DNA of 23,950 nt from a virus. The stretch lies in IMG/VR virus record IMGVR_UViG_3300032770_001054, positions 1-23,950 of that record; one strand, 5' to 3'. Of this stretch, positions 1 through 8,408 are shown one piece after another. A program made the position numbers and the translations under genes. Numbering within the stretch: position 1 is the first letter of the stretch; every line of letters starts with the position of its first letter. The notes under the pieces are model-generated. The model did no database searches and was not told the origin of the DNA. It was given only the letters and a program-made list of their open reading frames with translations.

Positions 1-546
1 TCATTGGCGCCGGGCGCGCAGGACGCCCGTCACCACCACAGCCGCTGCGGCCATTCCCGCAGCCCAGCGTGTGCCGGCGTTTTCCATGGGATCCTTAATC
101 CAAAGCGGCAGCATGTCCATTCGTAGATTCGAAAAGGCGAGTAGCAAAAACATCGCGGGGCCAAAGAAAGCGATGTTGCGCAACCAGATCTGCGCCGAGT
201 GGTCCACGCGCACCCCCATGAATCGGCAAAGCATGTTGAGCGCGACCATTGCGCTCACACCCCAAAGAATGCTCCGGTTAACGGGGCAGTCGCGATGGAT
301 CACCGCTAGGATGAGGATGCCCGCAGTCAGCGCGTAACTGAGAACATCCTCGGAGACTCTAATGCGATCGATCCATGGCGGCGGCCCCGCAGCCAGGGCC
401 CAGGCGCCGATCAACTGCATGACCACGCCGTTACAGAGCCAGATGGCAAAGAACGCGTTCTTGCGGTGAAAACCCTGGTTGAAGTAGACGAGTGACAGGG
501 CAAAGAGTACGGTAGCGTCTAATGCCCAGAATGTTAAGCTTCTCAT
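1..546 (-). CDS. Polytopic membrane protein, unknown function
   Basis: This 181-aa protein is complete: its TGA occupies the first three bases of the window. It has about five or six hydrophobic segments separated by short charged loops, starting with a helix near residues 7-24 and ending in an Arg-rich tail, so it should be an integral inner-membrane protein with a positively charged cytoplasmic C-terminus. A strong ribosome site (GGAGG) lies about nine bases before the ATG. The start is separated from the regulator upstream by 230 bases that carry a plausible promoter with two inverted repeats, so it looks like a separately controlled gene. I do not recognise a family. It may be a phage-carried moron or the first host gene beyond the prophage. 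Confidence 0.7.
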   Translation of the reverse strand: MRSLTFWALDATVLFALSLVYFNQGFHRKNAFFAIWLCNGVVMQLIGAWALAAGPPPWIDRIRVSEDVLSYALTAGILILAVIHRDCPVNRSILWGVSAMVALNMLCRFMGVRVDHSAQIWLRNIAFFGPAMFLLLAFSNLRMDMLPLWIKDPMENAGTRWAAGMAAAAVVVTGVLRARRQ

Positions 547-776
547 CGCCGGGGGCCTCCTTCATCGTTGTGATTGCTCCCCGGCCGGGAACGTGGTTAA
601 AGCGGCCACGGCATCATCGGTCATCAACCCCTTCCCATGCGCGGGACAGCATGGGCACGAGGTTAGGTCCGAACCGGAGAGCTGTAAAGGTTTTAGATGT
701 TATTCCGAGCGTTAACCATAAACACCTTTGTGGTTGTTAACATTGTTAAATTCGTTCTGAACGAATCCAGTCAAAA
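547..776 (-). promoter_or_regulatory. AT-rich promoter/operator region with two inverted repeats
   Basis: On the minus strand a -35-like TTGACT (769-774) is followed after 18 bases by TTTAAC (745-750), a four-of-six match to the -10 box. The spacer contains a perfect palindrome, ATTCGTTC-T-GAACGAAT (750-766), the classic place for an operator. A second inverted repeat, GTTAACC (711-717) with GGTTgTTAAC (732-741), lies just downstream. The stretch 700-780 is clearly more AT-rich than its surroundings. The ribbon-helix-helix gene directly upstream is an obvious candidate ligand, by position only. Transposase-binding sites at a phage end are an alternative reading. I see no gene in 547-710. Confidence 0.5.
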
Positions 777-1085
777 CTATAGGTTCCGTGTCAGGTGCAG
801 CCTTCGCACGAAGAACTCGAGAGGCTCATTGCCGCCCTCCTGCTCGTACAGGTCGAGCACGCGATTCAGCACGATGCCGACCAGCTCCGACCGCCGCCGC
901 AAGCTGCGCTGGCACCAGGTCTCGAGCATGCGATATCGGCTGAGTGACAGCCGCGTGGCGACCGTGATGTCGACCTTCTCGTGTTTGGGCCTCAGAGCCC
1001 ACTTGCCGAAATCTGTCGGCGCTGGTGAACTGGAATCGAGCATGTGATCCTCACTGACGCGCTTACGAGGCATCTCCTGCGTCAC
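777..1085 (-). CDS. Putative ribbon-helix-helix DNA-binding protein
   Basis: The protein is about 102 aa. After a charged, disordered N-terminus of about 40 residues comes a short beta-strand-like stretch (VDITVATRLS) and two helices (LSRYRMLETWCQR and SELVGIVLNRVLDLY). This is the layout of a ribbon-helix-helix repressor or antitoxin-type dimer. The GTG at 1085 overlaps the fibre gene's TGA (GTGA) and has GAGG four bases upstream, which favours it over a TTG at 1088 or an ATG at 1073. Translational coupling makes it the last gene of the late operon. A promoter with a perfect palindrome follows immediately downstream, so control of the next gene or of itself is plausible. The family assignment rests on secondary-structure pattern only. 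Confidence 0.6.
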   Translation of the reverse strand: MTQEMPRKRVSEDHMLDSSSPAPTDFGKWALRPKHEKVDITVATRLSLSRYRMLETWCQRSLRRRSELVGIVLNRVLDLYEQEGGNEPLEFFVRRLHLTRNL

Positions 1086-1714
1086 CAAACCTCAACCAAT
1101 GCCGTTGTCCCCGCGCCGGACGCCGTCAGGTACAGATTGGTGGCGTCCCAGGGTGTCGCCGGCTGAAACCAGATCGAGCCGCTGGAGGTCATCTGGATGA
1201 CCGCGCCTACCGGCTTGCGGCCGAGCAGATGGGCTACGGTGAAGTTTCCGCTTCCTGTGCCAGCAGCGCTCACCGAGCCGAAGATGCGCGTGGCGGCCAG
1301 CACGGCGGTGACGGTGCCGGCGCCGGTGGTGATCTTCCCGATCAGCGCGTCGCCGAGCGCTGAACCGACCGGGCTCGTCTGGTAGTAAAAACCCGAAGCG
1401 GCGTTGTAGAAGAGATAGACCGTCGCGCTCGGGGGCGCCGCCGGAAGCAACGGTGCTCCGGCCGGCGCATATCGCAGTCCTTGCGCGTAGAGAATTCCCA
1501 CCCCGAGCCCGGGTGCCAGCGTCGACGAGACGCTCGGCGTGAAACCCGACACGACGCCGTTCATTCCCAAATCACCGAACTGCAAGTCCGAGACAAAGGC
1601 GACTTTGGCATCGAGCAGGCTCCAGTTCGCGTCCTGATCGGCTTCGTAGGCGGTCAATCCGTGCTGCGACTGGATCAGTCCTTTTCTCGGTAAGACGGTG
1701 CGTGTGACGGCCAT
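1082..1714 (-). CDS. Tail fibre / receptor-binding-type protein
   Basis: This 210-aa protein is at the distal end of the tail cluster. The N-terminus (residues 1-35) has the form seen in tail-tip attachment regions (LPRKGLIQ...HGLTAYEADQDANW). The middle is Gly/Ala/Ser-rich beta sequence. The last 50 residues form a compact domain with H-LGRKPVGAVI, a Trp, WDATNLYLTASG and a C-terminal VEVW. That C-terminal pattern recurs in the 89-aa protein at 11256-11525 among the head genes. A GAGGAACC ribosome site precedes the ATG. Position after the hub and the beta-rich composition support a short fibre or host-recognition protein; the receptor is unknown. Confidence 0.6.
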   Translation of the reverse strand: MAVTRTVLPRKGLIQSQHGLTAYEADQDANWSLLDAKVAFVSDLQFGDLGMNGVVSGFTPSVSSTLAPGLGVGILYAQGLRYAPAGAPLLPAAPPSATVYLFYNAASGFYYQTSPVGSALGDALIGKITTGAGTVTAVLAATRIFGSVSAAGTGSGNFTVAHLLGRKPVGAVIQMTSSGSIWFQPATPWDATNLYLTASGAGTTALVEVW

Positions 1715-1724
1715 TTTGGTTCCT

Positions 1725-1850
1725 CAATGCGTCGGTTCGTCAGTCTGTCAGCCAGTTGATGGTCAAAGGGCCGAAAGTCGAACTCCGGAAATAGAGATGA
1801 TCCGATCCTCCGACCACTCAATCACCCAATCCCTCAATTACCGACGTTCA
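1725..1850. repeat. Intergenic word-repeat array
   Basis: The gap between the fibre gene and the 160-aa tail protein carries degenerate words of the type found at most gene junctions here (GTCAGTCTGTCAG near 1740; CACTCAATCACCCAATCCC near 1815-1835). No start codon with a ribosome site other than that of the fibre gene lies in it. Confidence 0.5.
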
Positions 1851-2316
1851 CGCTCGATCGCATCGCGACACAGTAGACCTTCACCGTGCCCTGATTCTGC
1901 GCGGCGTTCCCGGCGAAATAGACCTGGCACGTGACCAGGCCGGTTGCGTCGTTGATGTCCAGCTCGTAGGGCACGACCAGCAGGCTACCGGTACCCAAAT
2001 CGTTGTTCGCCAGCGCCGGAAAACCGGCCTGGCCCGGCACGAATCCGGCCGCCGGCTGCCGGCTGGAAGCGAAAATCGGCATGAACACACATTCGTTCCG
2101 CTGATATGCGTATCCGTCCACCGGGCTCACCGGCGCGGGCACGGTGTTGCCGGAAGTATAAAAGCCCATGTAGATCACCTCCGCGCGCACGGCGGCAAAC
2201 TTGGCATTGTGCGAAATCTTGAGGAGCGAATCGTCCGTTAGCGGCTGCCCGCCCGCAATCGCCGAATCGGCCAGATCGAAGAATCCGGGCACGGCGTTCA
2301 TCGTTAGCTGACTCAT
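1834..2316 (-). CDS. Hypothetical tail-tip protein
   Basis: This 160-aa soluble protein has no signal peptide or membrane segment. The N-terminal half is mixed (FFDLADSAIAGGQPLTDD, then ISHNAKFAAVRAEVIYMGFY). The C-terminal half is beta-rich (SLLVVPYELDINDATGLVTC, then QVYFAGNAA). It lies between the hub gene and the fibre gene and has a very good ribosome site (AGGAAGGGA) six bases before the ATG. Position and composition suggest a minor tail or fibre-associated structural protein. I do not recognise the family. Confidence 0.65.
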   Translation of the reverse strand: MSQLTMNAVPGFFDLADSAIAGGQPLTDDSLLKISHNAKFAAVRAEVIYMGFYTSGNTVPAPVSPVDGYAYQRNECVFMPIFASSRQPAAGFVPGQAGFPALANNDLGTGSLLVVPYELDINDATGLVTCQVYFAGNAAQNQGTVKVYCVAMRSSVNVGN

Positions 2317-2373
2317 AATTCATCCCTTCCTGAGCTCACGATCACAGGCAACGGAGAACTGAAAGCTGACCCC

Positions 2374-5300
2374 TCAGTAAATTGTGTTGCCCGGCGTTCC
2401 ATCGGGATTCCCTCCCTTCTGGGCAGCCAATGAAACAAACATATATTCGCCGCGCTCGGTTCCGGTCGCCTGCTGCCACTCCGGAACGTTGAGCGTTGCC
2501 GGCGCGATCTGATAGGGCGTGGGGAGATTCAAAAACCTCGTGTCGAGCAGCGAGAACCCCACGCGCCCTTGCGCGTAGTCCGGCCGGCGATTGACGACTT
2601 CGCAGGTGATATTGACAACGCCCAGCCTTCCCGTCTGGAAATCCACCAACAGCGGATGAGTAAGCGACACCAGATCGCCAAGTTCGACCGCGAGCGACGC
2701 CAAGTGCGTCTGGACGTTATATACCGGCGGCGCAAAAGCGTGCCGGCGAAAGATCCGGTCCGCGAGCATCCAGGAGCGCATCGTCGCCCCATAATTGGTG
2801 CGCAAGCCGGTCGCCTCCACCTGCTGCTCGTAGACTTGCTGATAGCGCTGGAAAGAAGTCTGCTGTTGATAGGTCAACTGACCGTCGTAAGCGCGCGCCG
2901 CAGTCGAGCAGCCCAGATTATTCACGTCCATTCGCGCTGTAACCATGTTGACGATCGGCTGGCGCGCCGTCTCGGGGATGCCGATGATATTGCTCGCGGT
3001 CAAGTTGAACACCGATGTCTGATAGGGCAGCGGTTTCATGGGTTTGAGCCGCAGCCTGCCGTCCGCGCCGACAATAAGATAAAGACCGAGCGGCTTCAGG
3101 ATCTGATCTTCGATGAACTGCTTGCCGTCAATAGGGCGCGTGATGATGAACTCTAAGAAATCGCCGGAGAGCTGCGAATCGCGCAACGACAAAAACTGAT
3201 CAACATCGATGTACTGGCTCGGATTGATCAACGTGGAGTCATCGCCCGGGGTGAAAATCGCCCAGCCGGACGGCGGCGGCAGCGGATCGTAATTCTGCTG
3301 CTGAGCGTAGACGGGAGTGAGCTGGTTGAGGATGAAATTCGAATTGCGCAATGAGGGGTCCTGCCCCACCCCGAGCTCGTTTTGCAGTGCCGCCAGCAGA
3401 ATATCGATGGGATTGCCCTGAACGAATCGCGGATTGTCCTCGGATACGGGAAACCCGTTGGCGCCCGCCGCCGGACCCGCCGGTTGCGACGCAGTCTGGC
3501 CCGGGGACCATTCGCCTGGTCCGCCGGCCCACCAGATCTGCTGCCCCTGAATGAAGCGCTGGATATCCGCGCAGGTCAGCGTGATCATGCCGCTCGAATC
3601 CCAGCCCACCTGGGTGATCTGGAGCGTGTGCAAAGTGACAAAATCGCCGATGCTGAGCGAAGGGAAACCCATTTGGAATTGCACCACCTTGCCGATCAGG
3701 GCGTCCTGCGCCGCAAGCTGCTTCAAAGTGCCGCTTGGGTCAATGCACTTGACGGTCATCGCTCCGACCGAGGACGTTCCTTCCAATTCGTTTGCCGTCT
3801 GACTCGATCCGGTGGGAATCTGCATCGTCTCCAGAAGCGTGGCTGTGTTCGACATGGTCAGTAACAGGCCCGGATACTCGGATACCAGCCAGAACCAGGC
3901 GGTGGCGGCGAACATCGGCCACACCTGGAATTCCCAGGGCAGGGCGCGTGCAGCCAGCGAATAGCCGACCAAGCTGCCGTCGCCGGTGGTGGCGCGGATG
4001 GTACGCTGTCCGGCAACCAGGGTCGTCAGGAGGGCGTCGGTGCTGGTTCCGAGGTTGTGGAAGTAGGAAGAGAGCCCGGGGATGCCGTAGAGCTGGGTAA
4101 GCGCCAGGATCGCGCCCCAGGTCCCCTCCTGCCACACTGAAAGGGGCGATCCTGAATAGCCGCTCGGCGAATCGCTGTAAGGCTTGAAACCGGAGAAGGG
4201 CGCCGGCTGCTGATAGGCTTCATTCCAGGAGTCGGCGACGTTCGAGAGCTGAATGGTCTGATTGCTCAGCAGGAAGTTTTGATAGAAGAACTCGATGCAC
4301 TGCAGCGCGATATCATCGCGCCCCACGGCGTGCGCCCACGTCGCCGTCCACGTTCCGGACACGTCCAACGCCTGCGACGTGTCGAGATTGTTTCCGGTAA
4401 CGCCCTGCGCGAAGTGCCCGGGCGTGCCGCCCGACGGCGCGACGTAGAGCCGGTTGATCAGATTGGTGGCGAGCGTGGCGGCGATTGGCCCGGCTTCGGT
4501 GGCCGTGTTCTGCAGCGATTGCGCCTGTGCGGGGGTGATCGTCCCGGTCTTCTCTAGTGCTACGGCTGCCACGGGCAGCACGCCCGAGGCGCGCATCAAG
4601 GCGAAATAAAGATCGACCTGATGTTCGGTCGAGACCGCAGTCTGCAGGCCGGGGATGAACTGATAGCCGGGATCGGCATAACCGCCGTAGCCCAAATAGA
4701 AGAAGCCGTTCGTCAGGTCGCTTGCCGTTGATTGCAGGGTGAGCAGAAAGTTGATCATGGCCTGCAGGCTCAGGGCCGGCAAGTAGTCCCGCGACAGACT
4801 CATATAGACGCAGTAGGCATAACAGACCCACGCCATTGCCCCGGCGCGGATGTAAGCTTGATCGACGACGCCGTAGAACACGTCGTAGCTGAAGCACAGC
4901 GAGTTTGCGGGCTGCGGATTCCCCACGCTGACATTGTCGACATACATCGTCATGCCGGCCGAACCCAGCGTGACCTTGAGACCTGTCATCGAGGTCAGGG
5001 TGTCCCCGGCGAGGCTGGCGATCAGGGATTGAACCGCCACCAGGGTCACGCGCCAGTCGGACGATCCCGGGCCGATGGGAATCGTGATCTGGTGCGCGGC
5101 ACTGTTATATGTCGCGGGCGCCGCGGCGTTCGAATTCACCTGAACCTCGGCCACCTTACCGGAGGCGGTAGTCACACTGATATCGACCTGGAACGTGCCA
5201 TCGCCCTCGTAGTGCTCGAAGCTGACCTGCGAGTCCCTCGAGTCCGGCAGTGCTGAGCCCGTGAACGTGAAGACGGCGTTGGCAGCGTTCGCCGTAAGCT

Positions 5301-6660
5301 TGATCACGTTGCCCGTGCCGTAAGGCGGTTCTTGTGGACTCATGCTGCTGGCGGCAACGTTCGCAACCGTTCCGTTCGCCGCCGCCCAGCGCGCGGTTAA
5401 GCCATCCTCGGCATTTTCAAGAATTGCGGCTGGCAGATAACCAGGGCTCTCAAGCAACGCATTGATCTGGGCGATCACCTTGGCGGCGGCGCGAAAGTTC
5501 CCCGAGGCTGAATAGACCAGGATCGCCAGCGCGCAGTCGTAGATATAGCTGCGGTTCTGCAGCGCGGCGATATTGGTGGTGGCCGGGTCGGGCACGTACA
5601 GCGGATCCGAGGACGGCACCACAAAGGAAAGCGGCAGATCGGCAAAGGCGGACTCGTTCGCCAGCGACGTGTAAACCAGCGTCGGCCCGTTCACCGGGTC
5701 CTGATAGAGGACGTGAACGGTCACGGTCCCCGGCGCCGGAACCACGCTTGAACCGGCGCGCGCGTGATAGGCGTCCTGGACGATAATAGGAATGTTGTCT
5801 TCCTGCAGGTACTCGATGTCTGTCCTGGAATAGATCCGTCCGAAGTAGCTCGCGAGCCTGGGCCCAATGCCGGTGTTCGAGTGGGCGATCCAACCGGCGG
5901 GCAACGAAGAGAAAGCTGCCCCCGGCGACGGCTGCGGCACCGTGGAAGGGTACAGCGCTGCAATCACGAGCCCGGGCCCGACGACCTGCGCCGCCCAGTA
6001 ACCGTTCACGCCCTGTTGAACCAGCAGAGACTGGAACTGCGAAGGGCTCGGCGTCTGCCCGGCGCACGGTCCTGAGCTCGGCGCCCCGGTTCCGGGCGCG
6101 CTGGATTGATAATAGAACGCGTCGGTGATAGAGAAGATGTCCACCCGGTAGCCGGTGATGGGCTGAATCGGATTAAATAGGTACCCATAAAGGGTCATCC
6201 CGGGCAGCACGGGATACGTGCTGCCGCAAATGCTGGCGCCGTTTGGATTGGCGGCGAGCGCCGATTGATAGGCCGCACTAATCTGCTGGCTGGTAACCGG
6301 GAGAACAGGCACGAACAGGCTGCCTGTCGGCAAGGTGATCGCCGAGTAGTCTACCGGAAAACCGTCGGGGCCGGTATTGGTGTCGAGTGGCTGGCCCGCT
6401 GGCGGGATCATGGCAAGATTCTCGAAGTTCATCTGATCGAAGTCAGAAAGTTCTTCGACCGACAGCAGTCCACATTCTTCAAGAGCCGGCGAAGTCGGGA
6501 TCAGCTGCGAGCCGGAGGCCGAAGACGCCGGAAACGCCGTCGAGTTCACGTTTGCCTGCCAGTTACCTGACTTTCCGGACTGCCGCGAAAACAGCCACGA
6601 CAGCGTCTGTTGCGTGTCGCTGTAGAAGTCGCCGGGGTAATAGTCCTGTACGGACGCCAT
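2374..6660 (-). CDS. Giant tail hub protein with embedded glycosidase-like and sugar-binding-like domains
   Basis: The 1428-aa protein sits in the tail-hub (Tal-like) position, after the distal-tail candidate. Residues 1-360 are beta-rich. From about 367 (NRSYIYDCALAILVY) begins a helical pattern typical of six-hairpin (alpha/alpha) glycosidase folds. It is interrupted at about 415-585 by a beta-sandwich resembling a carbohydrate-binding module (ending YVDNVSVGNPQP), then continues through CFSYDVFYGVVDQAYIRAG (about 587), TEHQVDLYFALMR (about 675), DSWNEAYQQP (about 807) and VWQEGTWGAIL (about 841). Residues from about 935 to the end look like a hub (GDFVTLHTLQITQVG; LGLYLIVGADGRLRLKP). The inferred role is to anchor the tail tip and bind or cut a surface polysaccharide. 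The fold call is by pattern; catalytic residues are not assigned. Confidence 0.7.
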   Translation of the reverse strand: MASVQDYYPGDFYSDTQQTLSWLFSRQSGKSGNWQANVNSTAFPASSASGSQLIPTSPALEECGLLSVEELSDFDQMNFENLAMIPPAGQPLDTNTGPDGFPVDYSAITLPTGSLFVPVLPVTSQQISAAYQSALAANPNGASICGSTYPVLPGMTLYGYLFNPIQPITGYRVDIFSITDAFYYQSSAPGTGAPSSGPCAGQTPSPSQFQSLLVQQGVNGYWAAQVVGPGLVIAALYPSTVPQPSPGAAFSSLPAGWIAHSNTGIGPRLASYFGRIYSRTDIEYLQEDNIPIIVQDAYHARAGSSVVPAPGTVTVHVLYQDPVNGPTLVYTSLANESAFADLPLSFVVPSSDPLYVPDPATTNIAALQNRSYIYDCALAILVYSASGNFRAAAKVIAQINALLESPGYLPAAILENAEDGLTARWAAANGTVANVAASSMSPQEPPYGTGNVIKLTANAANAVFTFTGSALPDSRDSQVSFEHYEGDGTFQVDISVTTASGKVAEVQVNSNAAAPATYNSAAHQITIPIGPGSSDWRVTLVAVQSLIASLAGDTLTSMTGLKVTLGSAGMTMYVDNVSVGNPQPANSLCFSYDVFYGVVDQAYIRAGAMAWVCYAYCVYMSLSRDYLPALSLQAMINFLLTLQSTASDLTNGFFYLGYGGYADPGYQFIPGLQTAVSTEHQVDLYFALMRASGVLPVAAVALEKTGTITPAQAQSLQNTATEAGPIAATLATNLINRLYVAPSGGTPGHFAQGVTGNNLDTSQALDVSGTWTATWAHAVGRDDIALQCIEFFYQNFLLSNQTIQLSNVADSWNEAYQQPAPFSGFKPYSDSPSGYSGSPLSVWQEGTWGAILALTQLYGIPGLSSYFHNLGTSTDALLTTLVAGQRTIRATTGDGSLVGYSLAARALPWEFQVWPMFAATAWFWLVSEYPGLLLTMSNTATLLETMQIPTGSSQTANELEGTSSVGAMTVKCIDPSGTLKQLAAQDALIGKVVQFQMGFPSLSIGDFVTLHTLQITQVGWDSSGMITLTCADIQRFIQGQQIWWAGGPGEWSPGQTASQPAGPAAGANGFPVSEDNPRFVQGNPIDILLAALQNELGVGQDPSLRNSNFILNQLTPVYAQQQNYDPLPPPSGWAIFTPGDDSTLINPSQYIDVDQFLSLRDSQLSGDFLEFIITRPIDGKQFIEDQILKPLGLYLIVGADGRLRLKPMKPLPYQTSVFNLTASNIIGIPETARQPIVNMVTARMDVNNLGCSTAARAYDGQLTYQQQTSFQRYQQVYEQQVEATGLRTNYGATMRSWMLADRIFRRHAFAPPVYNVQTHLASLAVELGDLVSLTHPLLVDFQTGRLGVVNITCEVVNRRPDYAQGRVGFSLLDTRFLNLPTPYQIAPATLNVPEWQQATGTERGEYMFVSLAAQKGGNPDGTPGNTIY

Positions 6661-6679
6661 GACGGTTCTCAGTCTTCAG

Positions 6680-6819
6680 CTATCAGTTCCCTGTTGTGGA
6701 TCGTGGTTCGTCGATCGTCGTTCGTTGCTCCACCATCTGGCATATGATCGAATGAAACCGAGAACTGAGGATCGATCACTTGTTCCAATCGACGATCGGC
6801 AATCGAAAATCGAAGATTG
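6680..6819. repeat. Intergenic paired word-repeat (inverted arms)
   Basis: Words based on TTCGTCGATCGTCGTTCG (about 6706-6725) on the left and CAATCGACGATCGGCAATCG (about 6786-6805) on the right are near reverse complements sharing the core CGATCGTCG/CGACGATCG, so the gap can fold into an imperfect long hairpin. It lies between the hub gene and the 59-aa gene. No coding frame with a ribosome site is seen. Confidence 0.6.
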
Positions 6820-6999
6820 CTATGTCCCATAGGGGGCAACTCCATACAGTCCGACGCCGAAGCCGCTCAATCCGACTCCAGTCGCCTTGACGGAGAAGCT
6901 TGCCAGGATCACGCCGAAATCCGGGATTTGCAGAATGTAGAGTGGCTGCTTCTGTAGCTGCGCCAATGCGACCTGCCAGGTTGTATTGCCTTGAATCAT
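6820..6999 (-). CDS. Small tail protein, 59 aa
   Basis: An ATG at 6999 opens a 59-aa frame ending in TAG at 6820: MIQGNTTWQVALAQLQ, then KQPLYILQIPDFGVILASFS, then a Gly-rich end (GVGLSGFGVGLYGVAPYGT). It is bounded on both sides by word-repeat arrays, as real genes here are, and sits between the distal-tail candidate and the hub. Its ribosome site is weak. The middle resembles short beta elements of tail-tip proteins, but I cannot name a family. The reading frame and position are the main evidence. Confidence 0.55.
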   Translation of the reverse strand: MIQGNTTWQVALAQLQKQPLYILQIPDFGVILASFSVKATGVGLSGFGVGLYGVAPYGT

Positions 7000-7084
7000 T
7001 GGTCAGTTACCGGTTCTCGGTAGCCGGTTCTCGGCAAGCTTCGAAGAATGCGCTTGAACCGGCAACCGCCAACCGGAAACCCTT
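7000..7084. repeat. Intergenic paired word-repeat
   Basis: The left array (GGTCAGTTACCGGTTCTCGG, 7000-7019, then GTAGCCGGTTCTCGG) and the right array (GAACCGGCAACCGCCAACCGG, about 7054-7074) are complementary around GGTTaCCGGTTC/GAACCGGcAACC, giving a hairpin between the 59-aa gene and the 127-aa gene. Confidence 0.6.
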
Positions 7085-7468
7085 TCACGTCGTTACCTGC
7101 CTGAACTTCACTTTGAAGCTGTACTGGCCCGCAGACTTGTAGTCGGCGGTCCAATCCGTATCTTCCAGCCAGTAATTGGTGAACGAGGCCACCGAGGCGT
7201 CCGGATAGTAAGCAAATTGCCCGCCCGCGAGGGCGTAAAGCATGAAATTGGACCATGCCTGTACGTCCGAACCAATCGCGACCCACTCCATCTCGAACGT
7301 CAGAAAGATATCGATACGCTCCAGCACGGACTCGCGGATCCCGCTGGAGGCGATATTGTCGTGACGCGTCGCCTTGAACTCATACGCCGGCACCTTGCGC
7401 GGATAGCGCTGGAATGAGAGCGTCAACGGTCCGGTACCGGGATCGTAGATGATTTGCGGATACGCCAT
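7085..7468 (-). CDS. Distal tail protein candidate
   Basis: This 127-aa protein lies between tape measure and hub, the usual place of the distal tail (Dit) or a tail-completion protein. The sequence is beta-rich and aromatic: QIIYDPGTGPLTLSFQRYP, then KVPAYEFKATRHDNIASSGI, a central RIDIFLTFEMEWV strand pair, and a C-terminal GQYSFKVKFRQV strand. The pattern of residues 1-60 (a tag-like opening, then RESVLERIDIFLTFEMEW) suits a beta-barrel that contacts tail rings. Length is shorter than classical Dit proteins (about 200-250 aa), so it may be only the N-terminal ring domain. The ribosome site is modest (GAGAT just before ATG). Confidence 0.6.
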   Translation of the reverse strand: MAYPQIIYDPGTGPLTLSFQRYPRKVPAYEFKATRHDNIASSGIRESVLERIDIFLTFEMEWVAIGSDVQAWSNFMLYALAGGQFAYYPDASVASFTNYWLEDTDWTADYKSAGQYSFKVKFRQVTT

Positions 7469-7477
7469 ATCTCGAGG

Positions 7478-7576
7478 CAGTAGTCTGTGGCTAGTTAGTC
7501 ACTGGTCTGCTGCTCGACGGGTCAAGTAAGGTCTTCCGGCCGCTAGCCACTCGCCACCAGCCACTAGCTACTGCCT
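7478..7576. repeat. Intergenic paired word-repeat
   Basis: Left words GGCAGTAGTCTGTGGCTAG (7478-7496) and right words CTAGCCACTCGCCACCAGCC (about 7543-7562) followed by ACTAGCTACTGCC are complementary (GTGGCTAG/CTAGCCAC; GGCAGTAG/CTACTGCC). The block fills the whole gap between tape measure and distal-tail candidate. Confidence 0.65.
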
Positions 7577-8329
7577 TCACCCGCCTGCGTACGGCGATCG
7601 CTGCGTCCTCGTGGCCGTCAGAGTTACGCCACGCGCCACTCCCTGATTCAGTGTGTTGGCCAGCCAGTTCGCGGCCTCAGACTCGCCCATGATCGCCACG
7701 GTCAGACTGCCGCCGGGCCGCGCTGAAGCTCCCGGCGCGAGCACTCCCGCACCAGTTCCAACGCTGGCGCCCACACCGTAGCCGGCTCCATAACTGCCTC
7801 CGCCGTACCGAACACCCGCCCCGATTCCGCCCCCGGAAACACTTGCGCCGATTCCGGCAGCCACCCCCCCGATGCTTCCCCAGAGGGCTGCAGACTCGAA
7901 GGCGCTGGCTGCACCGGCAGCATCACCGACGGCGAGCAGATAGAATCCAAGGGCGCTCGCGCGCAGTGCCTGCACAATGGACTCGGCGGCGATGGAAGCC
8001 GTGGTCGATTTCAGAGTGCGATCCAGCGCCTGGCTCATCGATTGCGAGTAGACCAGCGCCGTACTGATGTTGCGTCCTAGACCGATGGCAAAACGGTCGA
8101 ACGTCAGGCTTGCCGCTTCCCCCAAAGTCATGAGCGCAGCGTCCACCGCCGAACTCTGGCTCAGGAATTGGCTGCTCCACTCCGCCTGGCCTCTCTGCAC
8201 TTGCGTGAACTCCGAGCGGACGGATTCCATCTGCTCGGTCGTCCTGCTGCGAAACCTCTCCAGTGCTGCCTGCGCCTGCGATGGATCCGCATTCACGCGA
8301 AATAGCAAGCCTAAAGAACCTTGCGGCAT
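7577..8329 (-). CDS. Short tail tape measure protein
   Basis: The protein is about 250 aa (ATG at 8329 chosen over a GTG at 8338 because GAGAG sits just before it). Residues 15-75 form a coiled coil (ALERFRSRTTEQMESVRSEF, then TQVQRGQAEWSSQFLSQSSA). Helical, weakly hydrophobic segments follow (DRFAIGLGRNISTALVYSQS; ESIVQALRASALGFYLLAVG), then a Gly-rich stretch and a C-terminal helix (EAANWLANTLNQGVARGV). Position directly after the tail-assembly chaperone and the coiled-coil plus hydrophobic layout identify the tape measure. At this size it is far shorter than usual (600 to over 1000 aa), implying a very short tail or a reduced gene. A short repeat-filled gap separates it from the chaperone. 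Confidence 0.7.
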   Translation of the reverse strand: MPQGSLGLLFRVNADPSQAQAALERFRSRTTEQMESVRSEFTQVQRGQAEWSSQFLSQSSAVDAALMTLGEAASLTFDRFAIGLGRNISTALVYSQSMSQALDRTLKSTTASIAAESIVQALRASALGFYLLAVGDAAGAASAFESAALWGSIGGVAAGIGASVSGGGIGAGVRYGGGSYGAGYGVGASVGTGAGVLAPGASARPGGSLTVAIMGESEAANWLANTLNQGVARGVTLTATRTQRSPYAGG

Positions 8330-8337
8330 ATCTCTCA

Positions 8338-8408
8338 CAGTCCGGAGTCGGTCCGTCTCTCAGTCCGGAGTCATTCGGTCTTCGACTCCGGACCTCGGAC
8401 TGAGCGAC
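8338..8408. repeat. Intergenic paired word-repeat
   Basis: CAGTCCGGAGTC occurs twice (8338-8349 and 8361-8372) and is answered by GACTCCGGAC (8384-8393) and CGGACTG (8396-8402). This gives a strong potential stem between the chaperone's shifted-frame stop and the tape measure start. It could also work as a terminator or attenuator, but there is no U-tract. Confidence 0.65.
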
